64,000 nucleotides of DNA from Chryseobacterium sp. 52 (GTDB lineage Bacteria > Bacteroidota > Bacteroidia > Flavobacteriales > Weeksellaceae), in NCBI RefSeq assembly GCF_002754245.1, contig NZ_PEEX01000001.1, positions 3,390,001 through 3,454,000 of the forward strand, written 5' to 3'. This document shows, piece after piece, positions 9,306 through 17,339 of the stretch. The translations under genes were made by a program, and so were the position numbers. Below the pieces are notes generated by a model. It did not search any database, had not been told where the DNA came from, and saw only the letters and a list, made by a program, of their open reading frames with translations. Position 1 is the first letter of the stretch, and each line of letters starts with the position of its first letter.

Positions 9306-10424
9306 ATGCATCAGTTTACTATAGGAATCGAAGAAGAATATCAGATCATTGATGTTGAAAGCAGAGACTTAATATCTCATGTTTCTAAGATCATTGAAGG
9401 CGGAAAAGCTGTTTTAAGTGAAAATTTAAAACATGAAATGCACGAATCCATGATTGAAATGGAAACCGGTATCTGCCAAAATATCCAGGAAGCAAAAGCA
9501 GAATTAACCAATTTAAGAAGACATCTTATCAATACCGCCCACGAACAGGGACTTCGCGTTTCAGGAGGCGGAACACATCCTTTTTCAAATTGGGAACACA
9601 ATACCATCACTGATGGTGAGCGCTACAACAAAATTGTAGACGACATGGGTGATGTTGCCCGGGGAAACCTTATTTTTGGACTGCATGTACATATTGGGAT
9701 TCCGAATCGTGAAGAAGGAGTAAGAATTCAGAATGTAATGCGTTATTTTCTGCCTCACGTTTATGCCTTATCGGTTAACTCCCCGTTCTGGATCGGTAGA
9801 AATACAGGATTCAGATCTTACAGACAGGAAATTTTTGTAAAATTTCCAAGGACGGGAATTCCAAGTTATTTCAATTCTCTGGCAGAATTTGACAGCTATG
9901 TTGACCTTCTGGTAAAAACAGGAACGATAGATAATGCCAAGAAAATCTGGTGGGATCTGCGTGTTCATCCATTCTACCCTACTATTGAGTTTAGAATTTG
10001 TGACATGCCTTTGAGAATAGATGAAACGGTTTGTCTTGCAGCTATTATGCAAAGTTTAGTGGCTAAAATTTACAAACTTCATCAGCAAAATTTAAGCTTC
10101 AGAAGTTACAGAAGATTATTGCTTAATGAAAATAAATGGAGAGCTTCCAGAGATGGAATCCATTCACATTTAATTGATTTCGGTAAAGAAGAATCTGTTC
10201 CTTATCCTGATTTATTAAAAGAACTCCTGGAATTTATTGATGATGTAGTAGATGAATTAGGATGCAGAAAAGAAGTGGAATATGCATGGACCATTTTGGA
10301 AAATGGAACGGGAGCAGACAGACAGCTTAAAGTCTACCAGGAGACAGGTGATTTAACAAAAGTTGTGGATTATATGATCTCTGAAACAGAGTATGGCATA
10401 ACACATGGCGAAAGCGCTTCATAA
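9306..10424 (+). CDS. carboxylate-amine ligase, YbdK / GCS2 family
   Basis: A 372-residue enzyme of the glutamate-cysteine ligase type 2 superfamily (glutamine-synthetase-like fold), the same length as E. coli YbdK. The N-terminal signature FTIGIEEEYQIID carries the metal- and substrate-binding glutamates; HVHIGI and EFRICDMP are further family motifs. E. coli YbdK has only weak gamma-glutamylcysteine synthesis, so in this cluster it more likely makes another gamma-glutamyl-type or amide bond. It is immediately followed by a glutamine amidotransferase. Confidence 0.88.
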   Translation: MHQFTIGIEEEYQIIDVESRDLISHVSKIIEGGKAVLSENLKHEMHESMIEMETGICQNIQEAKAELTNLRRHLINTAHEQGLRVSGGGTHPFSNWEHNTITDGERYNKIVDDMGDVARGNLIFGLHVHIGIPNREEGVRIQNVMRYFLPHVYALSVNSPFWIGRNTGFRSYRQEIFVKFPRTGIPSYFNSLAEFDSYVDLLVKTGTIDNAKKIWWDLRVHPFYPTIEFRICDMPLRIDETVCLAAIMQSLVAKIYKLHQQNLSFRSYRRLLLNENKWRASRDGIHSHLIDFGKEESVPYPDLLKELLEFIDDVVDELGCRKEVEYAWTILENGTGADRQLKVYQETGDLTKVVDYMISETEYGITHGESAS

Positions 10425-10459
10425 TATTTTTGGTAACTTTACAAAAAATATGAAGTAGT

Positions 10460-11293
10460 ATGAAAGATATTCGAATCGCTCTGGTGGACATGAACAACAA
10501 TCATGTCAATCAAGGCTTTAGAAATATTAAAGAGATTTCGGAAGCATTCAAGATGAATTCTGAAGAAAATGTCATCATCAAAACATTTGATGTAAGGTTT
10601 AAGAATGAAATGCCAGACATTGAAGATTTTGACATCTTTATTTCTTCGGGCGGACCGGGAGATCCACACAGAGAAGGTCTGGAGTGGGAAGACAGATATG
10701 CAGATTTTCTTGATGCCGTTCTGGAGCATAACAAATACAATGAAGATAAGAAATATCTATTCCTGATCTGCCATTCATTCCAATTGGCAAGTATCCACTG
10801 GAAACTGGGCAATATCTGCAAAAGAAGATCGTATTCTTTCGGGGTAATGCCGGTTCATAAAACAGAGGAAGGTGAGCAGGAATTTTTATTCAAACATCTT
10901 AAGGATCCTTTCTATGCCGTAGATTCCAGAGCGTATCAGTTTATTGAACCGAACATGGACCGTTTTGATGAATTGGGAATGAACATCATGGCTATCGAGA
11001 AATTCAGACCCCATATCAACCTGGAAAGAGCTGTGATGGCGGTACGTTTCTCAGATGAGATATTCGGGACACAGTTCCATCCGGAAGCTGATCCTAAAGG
11101 CATGATTGAAAATCTAAAAGACGAGAAAAATAAAATGGCCATGATCGAGAACTTCGGAATGGAAAAATATCTTGAAACAGTAGACAGAATAGATGACGAA
11201 GACAAGATTATTCTTACCAGAAGTCAGATTTTGCCTAGATTCCTTCAGTCTGCAAAAAAAAACATTTTGAAAGGAAGTGAAGCTTTAGCTTAA
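10460..11293 (+). CDS. class I glutamine amidotransferase-like protein
   Basis: A 277-residue triad (class I) glutaminase domain. The probable nucleophile is Cys104 in LICHSFQLA, and His207 and Glu209 lie in QFHPEADPKG. The Rossmann start is RIALVDMNNN. The domain is stand-alone, without a fused synthetase. In this position it could supply ammonia to the GCS2-like or ATP-grasp ligases, or hydrolyse a gamma-glutamyl product, as gamma-glutamyl-GABA hydrolases of the same superfamily do. The nucleophile elbow CHSFQ departs from the common CxGxQ form, so the activity deserves caution. Confidence 0.82.
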   Translation: MKDIRIALVDMNNNHVNQGFRNIKEISEAFKMNSEENVIIKTFDVRFKNEMPDIEDFDIFISSGGPGDPHREGLEWEDRYADFLDAVLEHNKYNEDKKYLFLICHSFQLASIHWKLGNICKRRSYSFGVMPVHKTEEGEQEFLFKHLKDPFYAVDSRAYQFIEPNMDRFDELGMNIMAIEKFRPHINLERAVMAVRFSDEIFGTQFHPEADPKGMIENLKDEKNKMAMIENFGMEKYLETVDRIDDEDKIILTRSQILPRFLQSAKKNILKGSEALA

Positions 11294-11307
11294 ATTTTCA
11301 TATAATA

Positions 11308-11335
11308 TGCTTCGACTTCGCTCAGCATGACATTT
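11308..11335. repeat. dispersed intergenic repeat fragment
   Basis: The gap between the amidotransferase and the next gene contains the phrase GCTTCGACTTCGCTCAGC near 11320. From memory this resembles a short non-coding repeat common in Bacteroidota genomes. Only one copy was noticed in this window, so its repeat status rests on recollection and not on this sequence. Confidence 0.3.
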
Positions 11336-11403
11336 CTAATACTAGCTGAGTTTTCAGCGTTGTCGTTATGAGTGGAGCATAAGAAGCAAAATCATTAATA
11401 TCT

Positions 11404-11430
11404 AAATCGGGCACAATTGCTCGATTTTTT
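11404..11430 (+). terminator. intrinsic terminator-like hairpin
   Basis: AAATCGGGC and GCTCGATTT pair around a six-base loop (one G-U pair), followed by a T run. It lies about 110 bases after the amidotransferase stop and just before the start of the next cluster gene, so it could end the preceding transcript or attenuate the next one. Confidence 0.5.
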
Positions 11431-11455
11431 ACAATCAAATCACAAAGAAAAAAAT

Positions 11456-12634
11456 ATGATCCCAGAATACAGAAAACAGTTCAACCAGGAGTTTTCACAG
11501 GAAAAATATGATCAGCTGAAAAATCGTCTTGCTGAAAAAGGAGGCATTGCGCCGGCGTTCAGAATTTCAGAAAGTCCGCTCTTCCTTACTCATGAGTTTA
11601 AAAACAAACTTCTTGACGCCAGCAACAGTATCATTGATCAAATCAAAGAAATTCCTGCTGAAGTTCTTTACAAAGCTGTTCCCGAGAACTGCAGAGTTCC
11701 GAATGACACCAGCCAACCTCATTTTTTCACGATAGATTTCGGAATCTGCCGGAGTGAAAGTGGAGAAATTGAACCACAGCTGATCGAACTTCAGGCCTTT
11801 CCTTCATTATATGCTTTTCAAAAGACTTTTGAAGAAACATTTTGTGAGGTCTACCCTTTTCTCTCAGAGATCAAAAATAAAATGCCTGATGATGAATTCA
11901 AAAATCATCTAAAAGAATTGATTGTAGGAGACGACAACCCAGAAAATGTGATTCTGCTTGAAATATTTCCAGAGAAACAAAAAACAGCAATAGATTTTGC
12001 ATTAACAGAACAATTACTTGGAATAAAAACAGTATGCCTGACAAAAGTAAAAAAAGAAGGCAGAAAGCTGTTTTATGACAACAATGGAAAGCTTGTTGAG
12101 ATCAAAAGAATCTACAACCGGGTCATTTTTGATGAACTGGACAGAATTCCGGATCTAAAGGCTGGATTTGATTTCCGTGACGATATTGATGTGAAATGGA
12201 TCACACATCCCAACTGGTTTTTTAAAATATCAAAGTTTCTTCTTCCCATGCTGAAGCATCAGTTTGTTCCGAAAAGCTACTTTCTGCATGAATTTCCTGA
12301 ACACGGGAATCTTGAAGATTTTGTACTGAAACCTTTGTTTTCATTTGCGGGAAGTGGAGTTAATTTAAATCCTACAAAAGAAATCACAGAGGCAATTGAA
12401 GATAAGGAAAATTATATTTTACAGAGAAAAGTAATCTACGAACCTATTTTTGAAGATATCAATGGTGAATTTTCAAAAGCAGAAATCCGCCTGCTGTATA
12501 TCTGGCATGAAAATGAGGACCGTCCCGTCCTTCTGGAAAACCTGGGAAGAATGACAAAAGCAGCTATGGTGAATGTAGATTTTAACAAGAAAGATGCAAT
12601 ATGGATTGGAAGTTCTAATGCCTTTTTTGGATAA
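11456..12634 (+). CDS. ATP-grasp-like protein of unknown substrate
   Basis: A 392-residue protein starting at ATG 11456 (a TTG 39 bases upstream is less likely). A first half rich in conserved acids (IDFGICRSESGEIEPQLIELQ) is followed by a C-terminal part with ATP-grasp-like phrases: DFVLKPLFSFAGSGVNL for the nucleotide Lys and loop, and ENYILQRKVIYEP. It lacks the usual late metal motif, so the fold may be divergent or permuted. Its place at the end of the ligase cluster suggests a third peptide- or amide-bond-forming enzyme. Confidence in the superfamily is moderate and in function low. Confidence 0.6.
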   Translation: MIPEYRKQFNQEFSQEKYDQLKNRLAEKGGIAPAFRISESPLFLTHEFKNKLLDASNSIIDQIKEIPAEVLYKAVPENCRVPNDTSQPHFFTIDFGICRSESGEIEPQLIELQAFPSLYAFQKTFEETFCEVYPFLSEIKNKMPDDEFKNHLKELIVGDDNPENVILLEIFPEKQKTAIDFALTEQLLGIKTVCLTKVKKEGRKLFYDNNGKLVEIKRIYNRVIFDELDRIPDLKAGFDFRDDIDVKWITHPNWFFKISKFLLPMLKHQFVPKSYFLHEFPEHGNLEDFVLKPLFSFAGSGVNLNPTKEITEAIEDKENYILQRKVIYEPIFEDINGEFSKAEIRLLYIWHENEDRPVLLENLGRMTKAAMVNVDFNKKDAIWIGSSNAFFG

Positions 12635-12728
12635 GATTAATTATGGAGTTTTTGAATATTAATTAATGAACCAGATCTTAAAGATCAACTGTTTCTTAAT
12701 AAATAAACCAAGCCTGCATTAGCATAAC

Positions 12729-12760
12729 AAAACCTCTTAAATTCAGGAGGTTTTATTATT
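12729..12760 (+). terminator. intrinsic terminator after the ligase cluster
   Basis: AAAACCTC at 12729-12736 pairs perfectly with GAGGTTTT at 12747-12754 and is followed by an AT-rich T tract. It ends the 6041-12634 transcript. The tail also forms the -7 box of the MepB promoter. Confidence 0.75.
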
Positions 12761-12764
12761 TTTG
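12757..12764 (+). promoter_or_regulatory. Bacteroidota-type -7 promoter box for the MepB gene
   Basis: TATTTTTG matches TAnnTTTG 53 bases upstream of the MepB start. No clear TTG is found at the expected -33 spacing, so only the -7 element is supported. Confidence 0.4.
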
Positions 12765-12816
12765 TGAAATTAGGTTTTGGTTCTTCGAAACTATTTCCTG
12801 TTATAAAAAGAAAACA

Positions 12817-13317
12817 ATGACTCTTAAAAATGTTGATGAGAGAATTTTTCAGCCGCTTGGACTGGAACTTTCAAATGTACAAGAAGACACAGAAGCTAAA
12901 GATTATTCCGGATGTAGCTTTAAGCTAAACAATCTGAATATTAGATTCCGTACGTCTAAAATAACCCCGACTAAAACAGGTCAGTTCGTGACCATATGGA
13001 AACGAAATGAAAAAGGTGAAACAGCTCCATTTGATTCAAATGATTGTTTTGATTTTTATTTAATTGGGACCTCTACAAACCATCATACCGGTGTTTTTAT
13101 ATTTCCTGAAAAAATACTGGTTGAAAAAGGAATTCTTTCTCATGGATTAAAAATAGGGAAAAGAGGAATCAGGGTTTATCCATCCTGGGATATTACAGAA
13201 AGCAAGCAGGCAAAAGCGACTCAGAAATGGCAGACAGAATATTTTCTTGATCTTTCACAGAACGAAGAAACGTATGTTCAAAAAGCGAAGTTATTATTTG
13301 ATTTGGGGAAAAACTAA
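12817..13317 (+). CDS. MepB family protein
   Basis: A 166-residue cytosolic protein matching the MepB family, named after the third gene of the Staphylococcus mepRAB locus, whose biochemical role is unknown. Recognisable phrases are YSGCSFKLNNLNIRFRTSKITPTKTGQF, cut by natural spacing in the family, plus WKRN, FDFY and GIRVYPSWD near the C-terminus. No MATE pump or MarR regulator is nearby, so the name carries no drug-resistance implication here. It is monocistronic between two terminators. Confidence 0.78.
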   Translation: MTLKNVDERIFQPLGLELSNVQEDTEAKDYSGCSFKLNNLNIRFRTSKITPTKTGQFVTIWKRNEKGETAPFDSNDCFDFYLIGTSTNHHTGVFIFPEKILVEKGILSHGLKIGKRGIRVYPSWDITESKQAKATQKWQTEYFLDLSQNEETYVQKAKLLFDLGKN

Positions 13318-13344
13318 TCTCTATATTTTTTTAATACAATATAA

Positions 13345-13419
13345 TCTCTCGCAGATTGAGCAGATCTGGCAGATGTTTATGCATTATTGATCTGCGTAAT
13401 TTGCTGAATCTGCGAGAGA
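13345..13419. repeat. 75-bp inverted repeat
   Basis: TCTCTCGCAGATT at 13345-13357 is the exact reverse complement of AATCTGCGAGAGA at 13407-13419, with further partial pairing inside (CAGATC/GATCTG). There is no T run. A related fragment, AATCTGCGGGAGA, occurs at 54344-54356, so this is probably one member of a dispersed non-coding repeat family. Confidence 0.7.
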
Positions 13420-13467
13420 AAAATAAAGACTTTTATCATTTAAAAACTTTTTAAAGCTTATAAAAAT

Positions 13468-13495
13468 AAAAGCGGCTGAATTTTCAGCCGCTTTT
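13468..13495. terminator. bidirectional intrinsic terminator between MepB and cphA
   Basis: AAAAGCGGCTGAA and TTCAGCCGCTTTT form a 13-bp perfect stem with A and T tracts on both sides. It can serve both the plus-strand MepB gene and the minus-strand cphA. Confidence 0.85.
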
Positions 13496-13515
13496 CAATA
13501 TAGATTATTTATTTT

Positions 13516-16146
13516 TTATCCATTTTTATCGTCTTCCAGCAGCTCCCGTGCCTGATACTCCTGTACAAGGTCGATTGCATTGGAAATAACGTCGCTTAAG
13601 GCTGTGATAAAAGTGCCGTCTTCAGCCATTCCCATAGCATGTTTTAAAGCTTCAATTTCCTTAGGAATAATCTCATAGCTTACATCTCTTCCGGCTTCAT
13701 TGATCCCATCAATGATCAGTCCGTTGATCTCCTCTTCTTTTCTTCCTCTCAGATGTTTTTCATTTCTGATAATGATATAATCAAACATTCTTCCGGCAAT
13801 TTTTCCGCATTCTCTGATATCACTGTCACGTCTGTCGCCTACGCCTGAAATAATGCCTATTTTCTTTGTAGATTCTACATTTTTAAGATAATCTTCAATC
13901 GCTTCGTACCCTGAAGGGTTGTGGGCAAAATCAATTAATACTTTAAAACTTTTGAATTTAAAAATATTCAGTCTTCCCGGAGTAAGCTGTGCACTTGGAA
14001 TGAAAGTTCTCAGAGAATTAGAAATATCTTCAATTCCGAAACCATAAAGATAACTCGCTAAACTCGCAGCCAAAACGTTTTCGATCATGAATCTTGCCTT
14101 GCCTTCCATTGTGATTGGGAAGTCTTTGGCTTTTCCTATTCTGATTTTCCAGTCGCCTTTTTTGATGGTTACAAAACCTTCTTCATAGACACAGGTAATT
14201 TTTCCTTCTTTGGCAAATTTTACAATATGAGGATTATTTTCATCCATACTGAAAATTGCAATATTACTGTCAAGATCATTAACGATCTTCATGGAATATT
14301 CATTGTCAGCATTCAGAACGCTCCAGCCGTTTTTCTTCACACTGTCCAGAACGACTCTTTTTACCTTTGTCAGGTCTTTCAGATTGTGAATATCATTCAT
14401 TCCTAAATGATCTTCTTCAATATTGGTCAAAACACCAATATCGCACTGTGAATATCCTAAGCCTGAACGCAAAATTCCGCCTCTTGCAGTTTCCAGAACA
14501 GCAAATTCTACCGTAGGATCTTTTAACACAAATTCAGCAGAAAGCGGTCCTGTAGTATCCCCTTTTGTAAGCATGGTATTTTGAATATAGATCCCATCAG
14601 AAGTTGTGAAACCTACTCTGTAGCCGTTGCTTTTTACAATATGTGAAATAAGTCTTGTGGTGGTCGTTTTTCCGTTGGTTCCTGTGACTGCAATAATTGG
14701 AATTGTAAATGGTTTCCCCGGAGGATAAAGCATATCAACCACGGGAGCAGCTACGTTTCTTGGAAGGCCTTCACTTGGTGCAAGGTGCATTCTGAATCCC
14801 GGAGCAGCGTTTACTTCTATGATTGCAGCGCCACTTTCTTTCAGAGGCTGCGTTAAGTTTTCTGCCATGATATCAATACCACAGACATCCAGACCTATAA
14901 TCTTGGAAACTCTTTCAGCCATGGTGATGTTTTCCGGATGTACCATATCGGTAACATCTATAGAAGTTCCTCCTGTAGAAAGATTGGCCGTTGACTTTAA
15001 GTAGACCACCTCTCCTTTCTGAGGGACTGTTTCAAGCGTATACTGGAGTTTTTCAAGAAGTTCCAATGTATCTTTATCTACTCCTATTTCGGTCAGGACA
15101 TTTTCATGGCCATAACCTCTTCTAGGATCTTTATTTTCTTTATCTATCAGCTGCTGAAGATTCAGTTCACCATCACCCACTACATGAGCAGGAACTCTTC
15201 TTGCCGCAGCAACCATTTTATTATTAATGACCAGAACCCTAAAGTCATAGCCTGTAATGTATTTTTCTACAATTACTTTTCTGGAATATTTCTGGGCATG
15301 TTCCAGGCCTATTTTTGCAGCTTCCCAATCGTTTACATTGATGGAAGAGCCTTTTCCATGGTTTCCGTCCAGTGGTTTTAATACAATGGGATACCCAATT
15401 TTTTTTATAACACTGTTTAATTCTTCTTCATCCACTACCAGGTCTCCAATGGGAACCGGAATAGCAGCATCGTGAAGCATTTTTTTGGTCAGTTCTTTAT
15501 TACATGCAATATCTACTGCAATGGAGCTTGTTTTTCCGGTAATAGTCGCCTGAAAACGTTGTTGATTTACCCCGTAACCAAGCTGTACCAAAGAATTGGT
15601 CCCTAATCTGATCCAGGGAATTTTTCTGGAAACAGCTTCTTCTACAATACTTCCCGTAGAAGGGCCCAGACGAACACGTTCTCTGATTTCTTTTAATCTG
15701 TGGATACAGGCCTGGATATCATATTCTTTATCTTCAATCAGAGATTCTGTAATTTTTACCGCTTCTTCCGCTGCATAAATACCGGCATTCTCTTCAATAT
15801 AATTAAAGACAACATTATATATTCCCGGTGATTTTGTTTCGCGGGTTCTTCCGAAACCTACATCCATACCTGCGAGCGTCTGTATTTCTAACGCTATATG
15901 CTCGATGACATGTCCCATCCAGGTTCCTGTTTCTATCCTATGAAAAAATCCGCCTTCCACTCCTTCTGAACATCTGTGGGTGAACAGAGATGGGATCAGT
16001 TTTTCAATCCTTTCCCGGAAACCTTCAATCTTATTCGTAGGATAATTTTCCATTTCTTCAAGGTCCAATCTCATCTGTATCAGCTTCTTTCTTCTGATAC
16101 TCCAGATATTTGGGCCACGTAGTGCCTGTATCTTCTCAATTTTCAT
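13516..16146 (-). CDS. cphA: cyanophycin synthetase
   Basis: Builds cyanophycin, a poly-aspartate with arginine on each side chain, by two ATP-dependent ligations in the cytoplasm. At 876 residues it has the full CphA1 layout: an N-terminal domain (about 1-160), an ATP-grasp domain with VLKPLDGNHGKG near residue 255, and a Mur-ligase-like domain whose P-loop GTNGKTTTT is near residue 490. The last part has the Mur C-terminal phrase DFAHNPSGYEAI. It is divergent from cphB, giving synthesis and breakdown side by side. Bacteroidota homologues may add amino acids other than arginine. Confidence 0.95.
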   Translation of the reverse strand: MKIEKIQALRGPNIWSIRRKKLIQMRLDLEEMENYPTNKIEGFRERIEKLIPSLFTHRCSEGVEGGFFHRIETGTWMGHVIEHIALEIQTLAGMDVGFGRTRETKSPGIYNVVFNYIEENAGIYAAEEAVKITESLIEDKEYDIQACIHRLKEIRERVRLGPSTGSIVEEAVSRKIPWIRLGTNSLVQLGYGVNQQRFQATITGKTSSIAVDIACNKELTKKMLHDAAIPVPIGDLVVDEEELNSVIKKIGYPIVLKPLDGNHGKGSSINVNDWEAAKIGLEHAQKYSRKVIVEKYITGYDFRVLVINNKMVAAARRVPAHVVGDGELNLQQLIDKENKDPRRGYGHENVLTEIGVDKDTLELLEKLQYTLETVPQKGEVVYLKSTANLSTGGTSIDVTDMVHPENITMAERVSKIIGLDVCGIDIMAENLTQPLKESGAAIIEVNAAPGFRMHLAPSEGLPRNVAAPVVDMLYPPGKPFTIPIIAVTGTNGKTTTTRLISHIVKSNGYRVGFTTSDGIYIQNTMLTKGDTTGPLSAEFVLKDPTVEFAVLETARGGILRSGLGYSQCDIGVLTNIEEDHLGMNDIHNLKDLTKVKRVVLDSVKKNGWSVLNADNEYSMKIVNDLDSNIAIFSMDENNPHIVKFAKEGKITCVYEEGFVTIKKGDWKIRIGKAKDFPITMEGKARFMIENVLAASLASYLYGFGIEDISNSLRTFIPSAQLTPGRLNIFKFKSFKVLIDFAHNPSGYEAIEDYLKNVESTKKIGIISGVGDRRDSDIRECGKIAGRMFDYIIIRNEKHLRGRKEEEINGLIIDGINEAGRDVSYEIIPKEIEALKHAMGMAEDGTFITALSDVISNAIDLVQEYQARELLEDDKNG

Positions 16147-16191
16147 AATCTATTTGCATTTTTATCTGTTAACAATAACTCCTTCAAAAAT

Positions 16192-16199
16192 CAAAGATA
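16192..16199 (-). promoter_or_regulatory. -7 promoter box for cphA
   Basis: Read on the minus strand this is TATCTTTG, an exact TAnnTTTG match 46 bases upstream of the cphA ATG. No TTG is present at the ideal -33 distance. Confidence 0.45.
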
Positions 16200-16224
16200 A
16201 TGTAAAACCCTAAACGAAACTATA

Positions 16225-16301
16225 CCACATTTAAAGATTTCTCAAAAAAGAATTAAAATAAATTAACAATCCTAAAACATTAAAAATCAATTTAAATGTG
16301 G
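16225..16301. promoter_or_regulatory. spaced inverted repeat in the cphA-cphB divergent region
   Basis: CCACATTTAAA at 16225-16235 is the exact reverse complement of TTTAAATGTGG at 16291-16301, with 55 bases between. Similarity continues inward (GATTT on both arms). The position between the two promoters suggests two sites for one regulator; this is inference. Confidence 0.4.
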
Positions 16302-16331
16302 CATGAATTTCGCCAAATGTTATTTATTTTT

Positions 16332-16339
16332 TAAATTTG
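16332..16339 (+). promoter_or_regulatory. -7 promoter box for cphB
   Basis: TAAATTTG matches TAnnTTTG and lies only six bases before the cphB ATG at 16346. Transcription would start at or next to the start codon, so the mRNA could be leaderless. Confidence 0.4.
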
Positions 16340-16345
16340 TACACT

Positions 16346-17236
16346 ATGATGAGACCCGTTGGAAAACTAATTATTATCGGAGGCGCTGTAAACAAAGGAA
16401 GCTTTGCAGAAACCGATTTCGATCAGAACATTGAAAAAAACCTTAACTTCTTTGAAAGAGGAATCTTACGAAAGATTATTAATGAATCAAAACATAAGGA
16501 AGATTCTGTCATCGAAATTGTAACGACAGCCTCACAAATCCCACAAATTGTGGGCACAGAATATAAAAAAGCCTTTGAATTTCTTGGTGCTAAAAATGTA
16601 AATATCCTTGATATCCATAATCGTGAGGAAGCCAATTCTGATGCGATGGCCGCAAGAGCCAATGCCGCAGATGTGGTCATGTTCACCGGAGGAGATCAGC
16701 TGAGGCTGACATCTATACTGGGTGGAACAAGATTTCATGATACCATTTTGCTGAAATATCAGGAACAGGATTTCATTTATTCAGGAACTTCTGCCGGTGC
16801 CGCAGCTGCCTCTGAAAACATGATTTATCAGGGAAGCAGTTCCGAATCTCTTTTAAAGGGTGAAATTAAAACCACTCAGGGACTTGGGCTGATAGACAAT
16901 GTTATTATTGACACGCATTTCGTACAAAGAGGAAGAATCGGACGTCTGTTCCAGGCTGTTGTGAATAATCCGAGAACATTAGGAATCGGGCTTGGTGAGG
17001 ATACCGGACTTTTTATTCATAATGATATAATGACTGCTGTAGGTTCTGGTCTTGTGATCCTTGTAGACGGAAGATTCATTAAAGACACCAATCTTACGAA
17101 TATCAACCTTGGTGAACCTATCTCCATTGATAATCTGACGGTGCATGTGATGTCTATGAATGATCACTACGATCTTACAACGAAGAAACTAACAATAGAG
17201 AATTCACAGTTTAATCCTATCCCTCAGGATAAATAA
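16346..17236 (+). CDS. cphB: cyanophycinase
   Basis: Serine hydrolase of peptidase family S51 that cuts cyanophycin to beta-Asp-Arg dipeptides. The nucleophile motif is YSGTSAGAAAAS, and FTGGDQLRLT and DTHFVQRGRIGRL are further family motifs that line the active site. No export signal is seen, so it is the intracellular CphB type. It has 296 residues when started at ATG 16346; a second ATG follows directly, and an upstream TTG is less likely. Its pairing with cphA and with the isoaspartyl peptidase downstream completes the storage cycle. Confidence 0.94.
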   Translation: MMRPVGKLIIIGGAVNKGSFAETDFDQNIEKNLNFFERGILRKIINESKHKEDSVIEIVTTASQIPQIVGTEYKKAFEFLGAKNVNILDIHNREEANSDAMAARANAADVVMFTGGDQLRLTSILGGTRFHDTILLKYQEQDFIYSGTSAGAAAASENMIYQGSSSESLLKGEIKTTQGLGLIDNVIIDTHFVQRGRIGRLFQAVVNNPRTLGIGLGEDTGLFIHNDIMTAVGSGLVILVDGRFIKDTNLTNINLGEPISIDNLTVHVMSMNDHYDLTTKKLTIENSQFNPIPQDK

Positions 17237-17339
17237 AAAATAAAGAATCGATGGTGAAGAGTAAATTTTCACCATCGTCAGCTATTATACTTATCTTTAA
17301 AATTGACAATTGATTTTTTACAATTGACCATACAACCTT

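Noticed and set aside
12817..13317. MepB as part of a drug-efflux system
   Set aside because: No MATE pump or MarR regulator is adjacent; the name is only a family label here.
17249..17277. Hairpin CGATGGTGAA/TTCACCATCG between cphB and the isoaspartyl peptidase
   Set aside because: The stem is good but no T run follows, so it is not called a terminator; it may be a processing site or chance.
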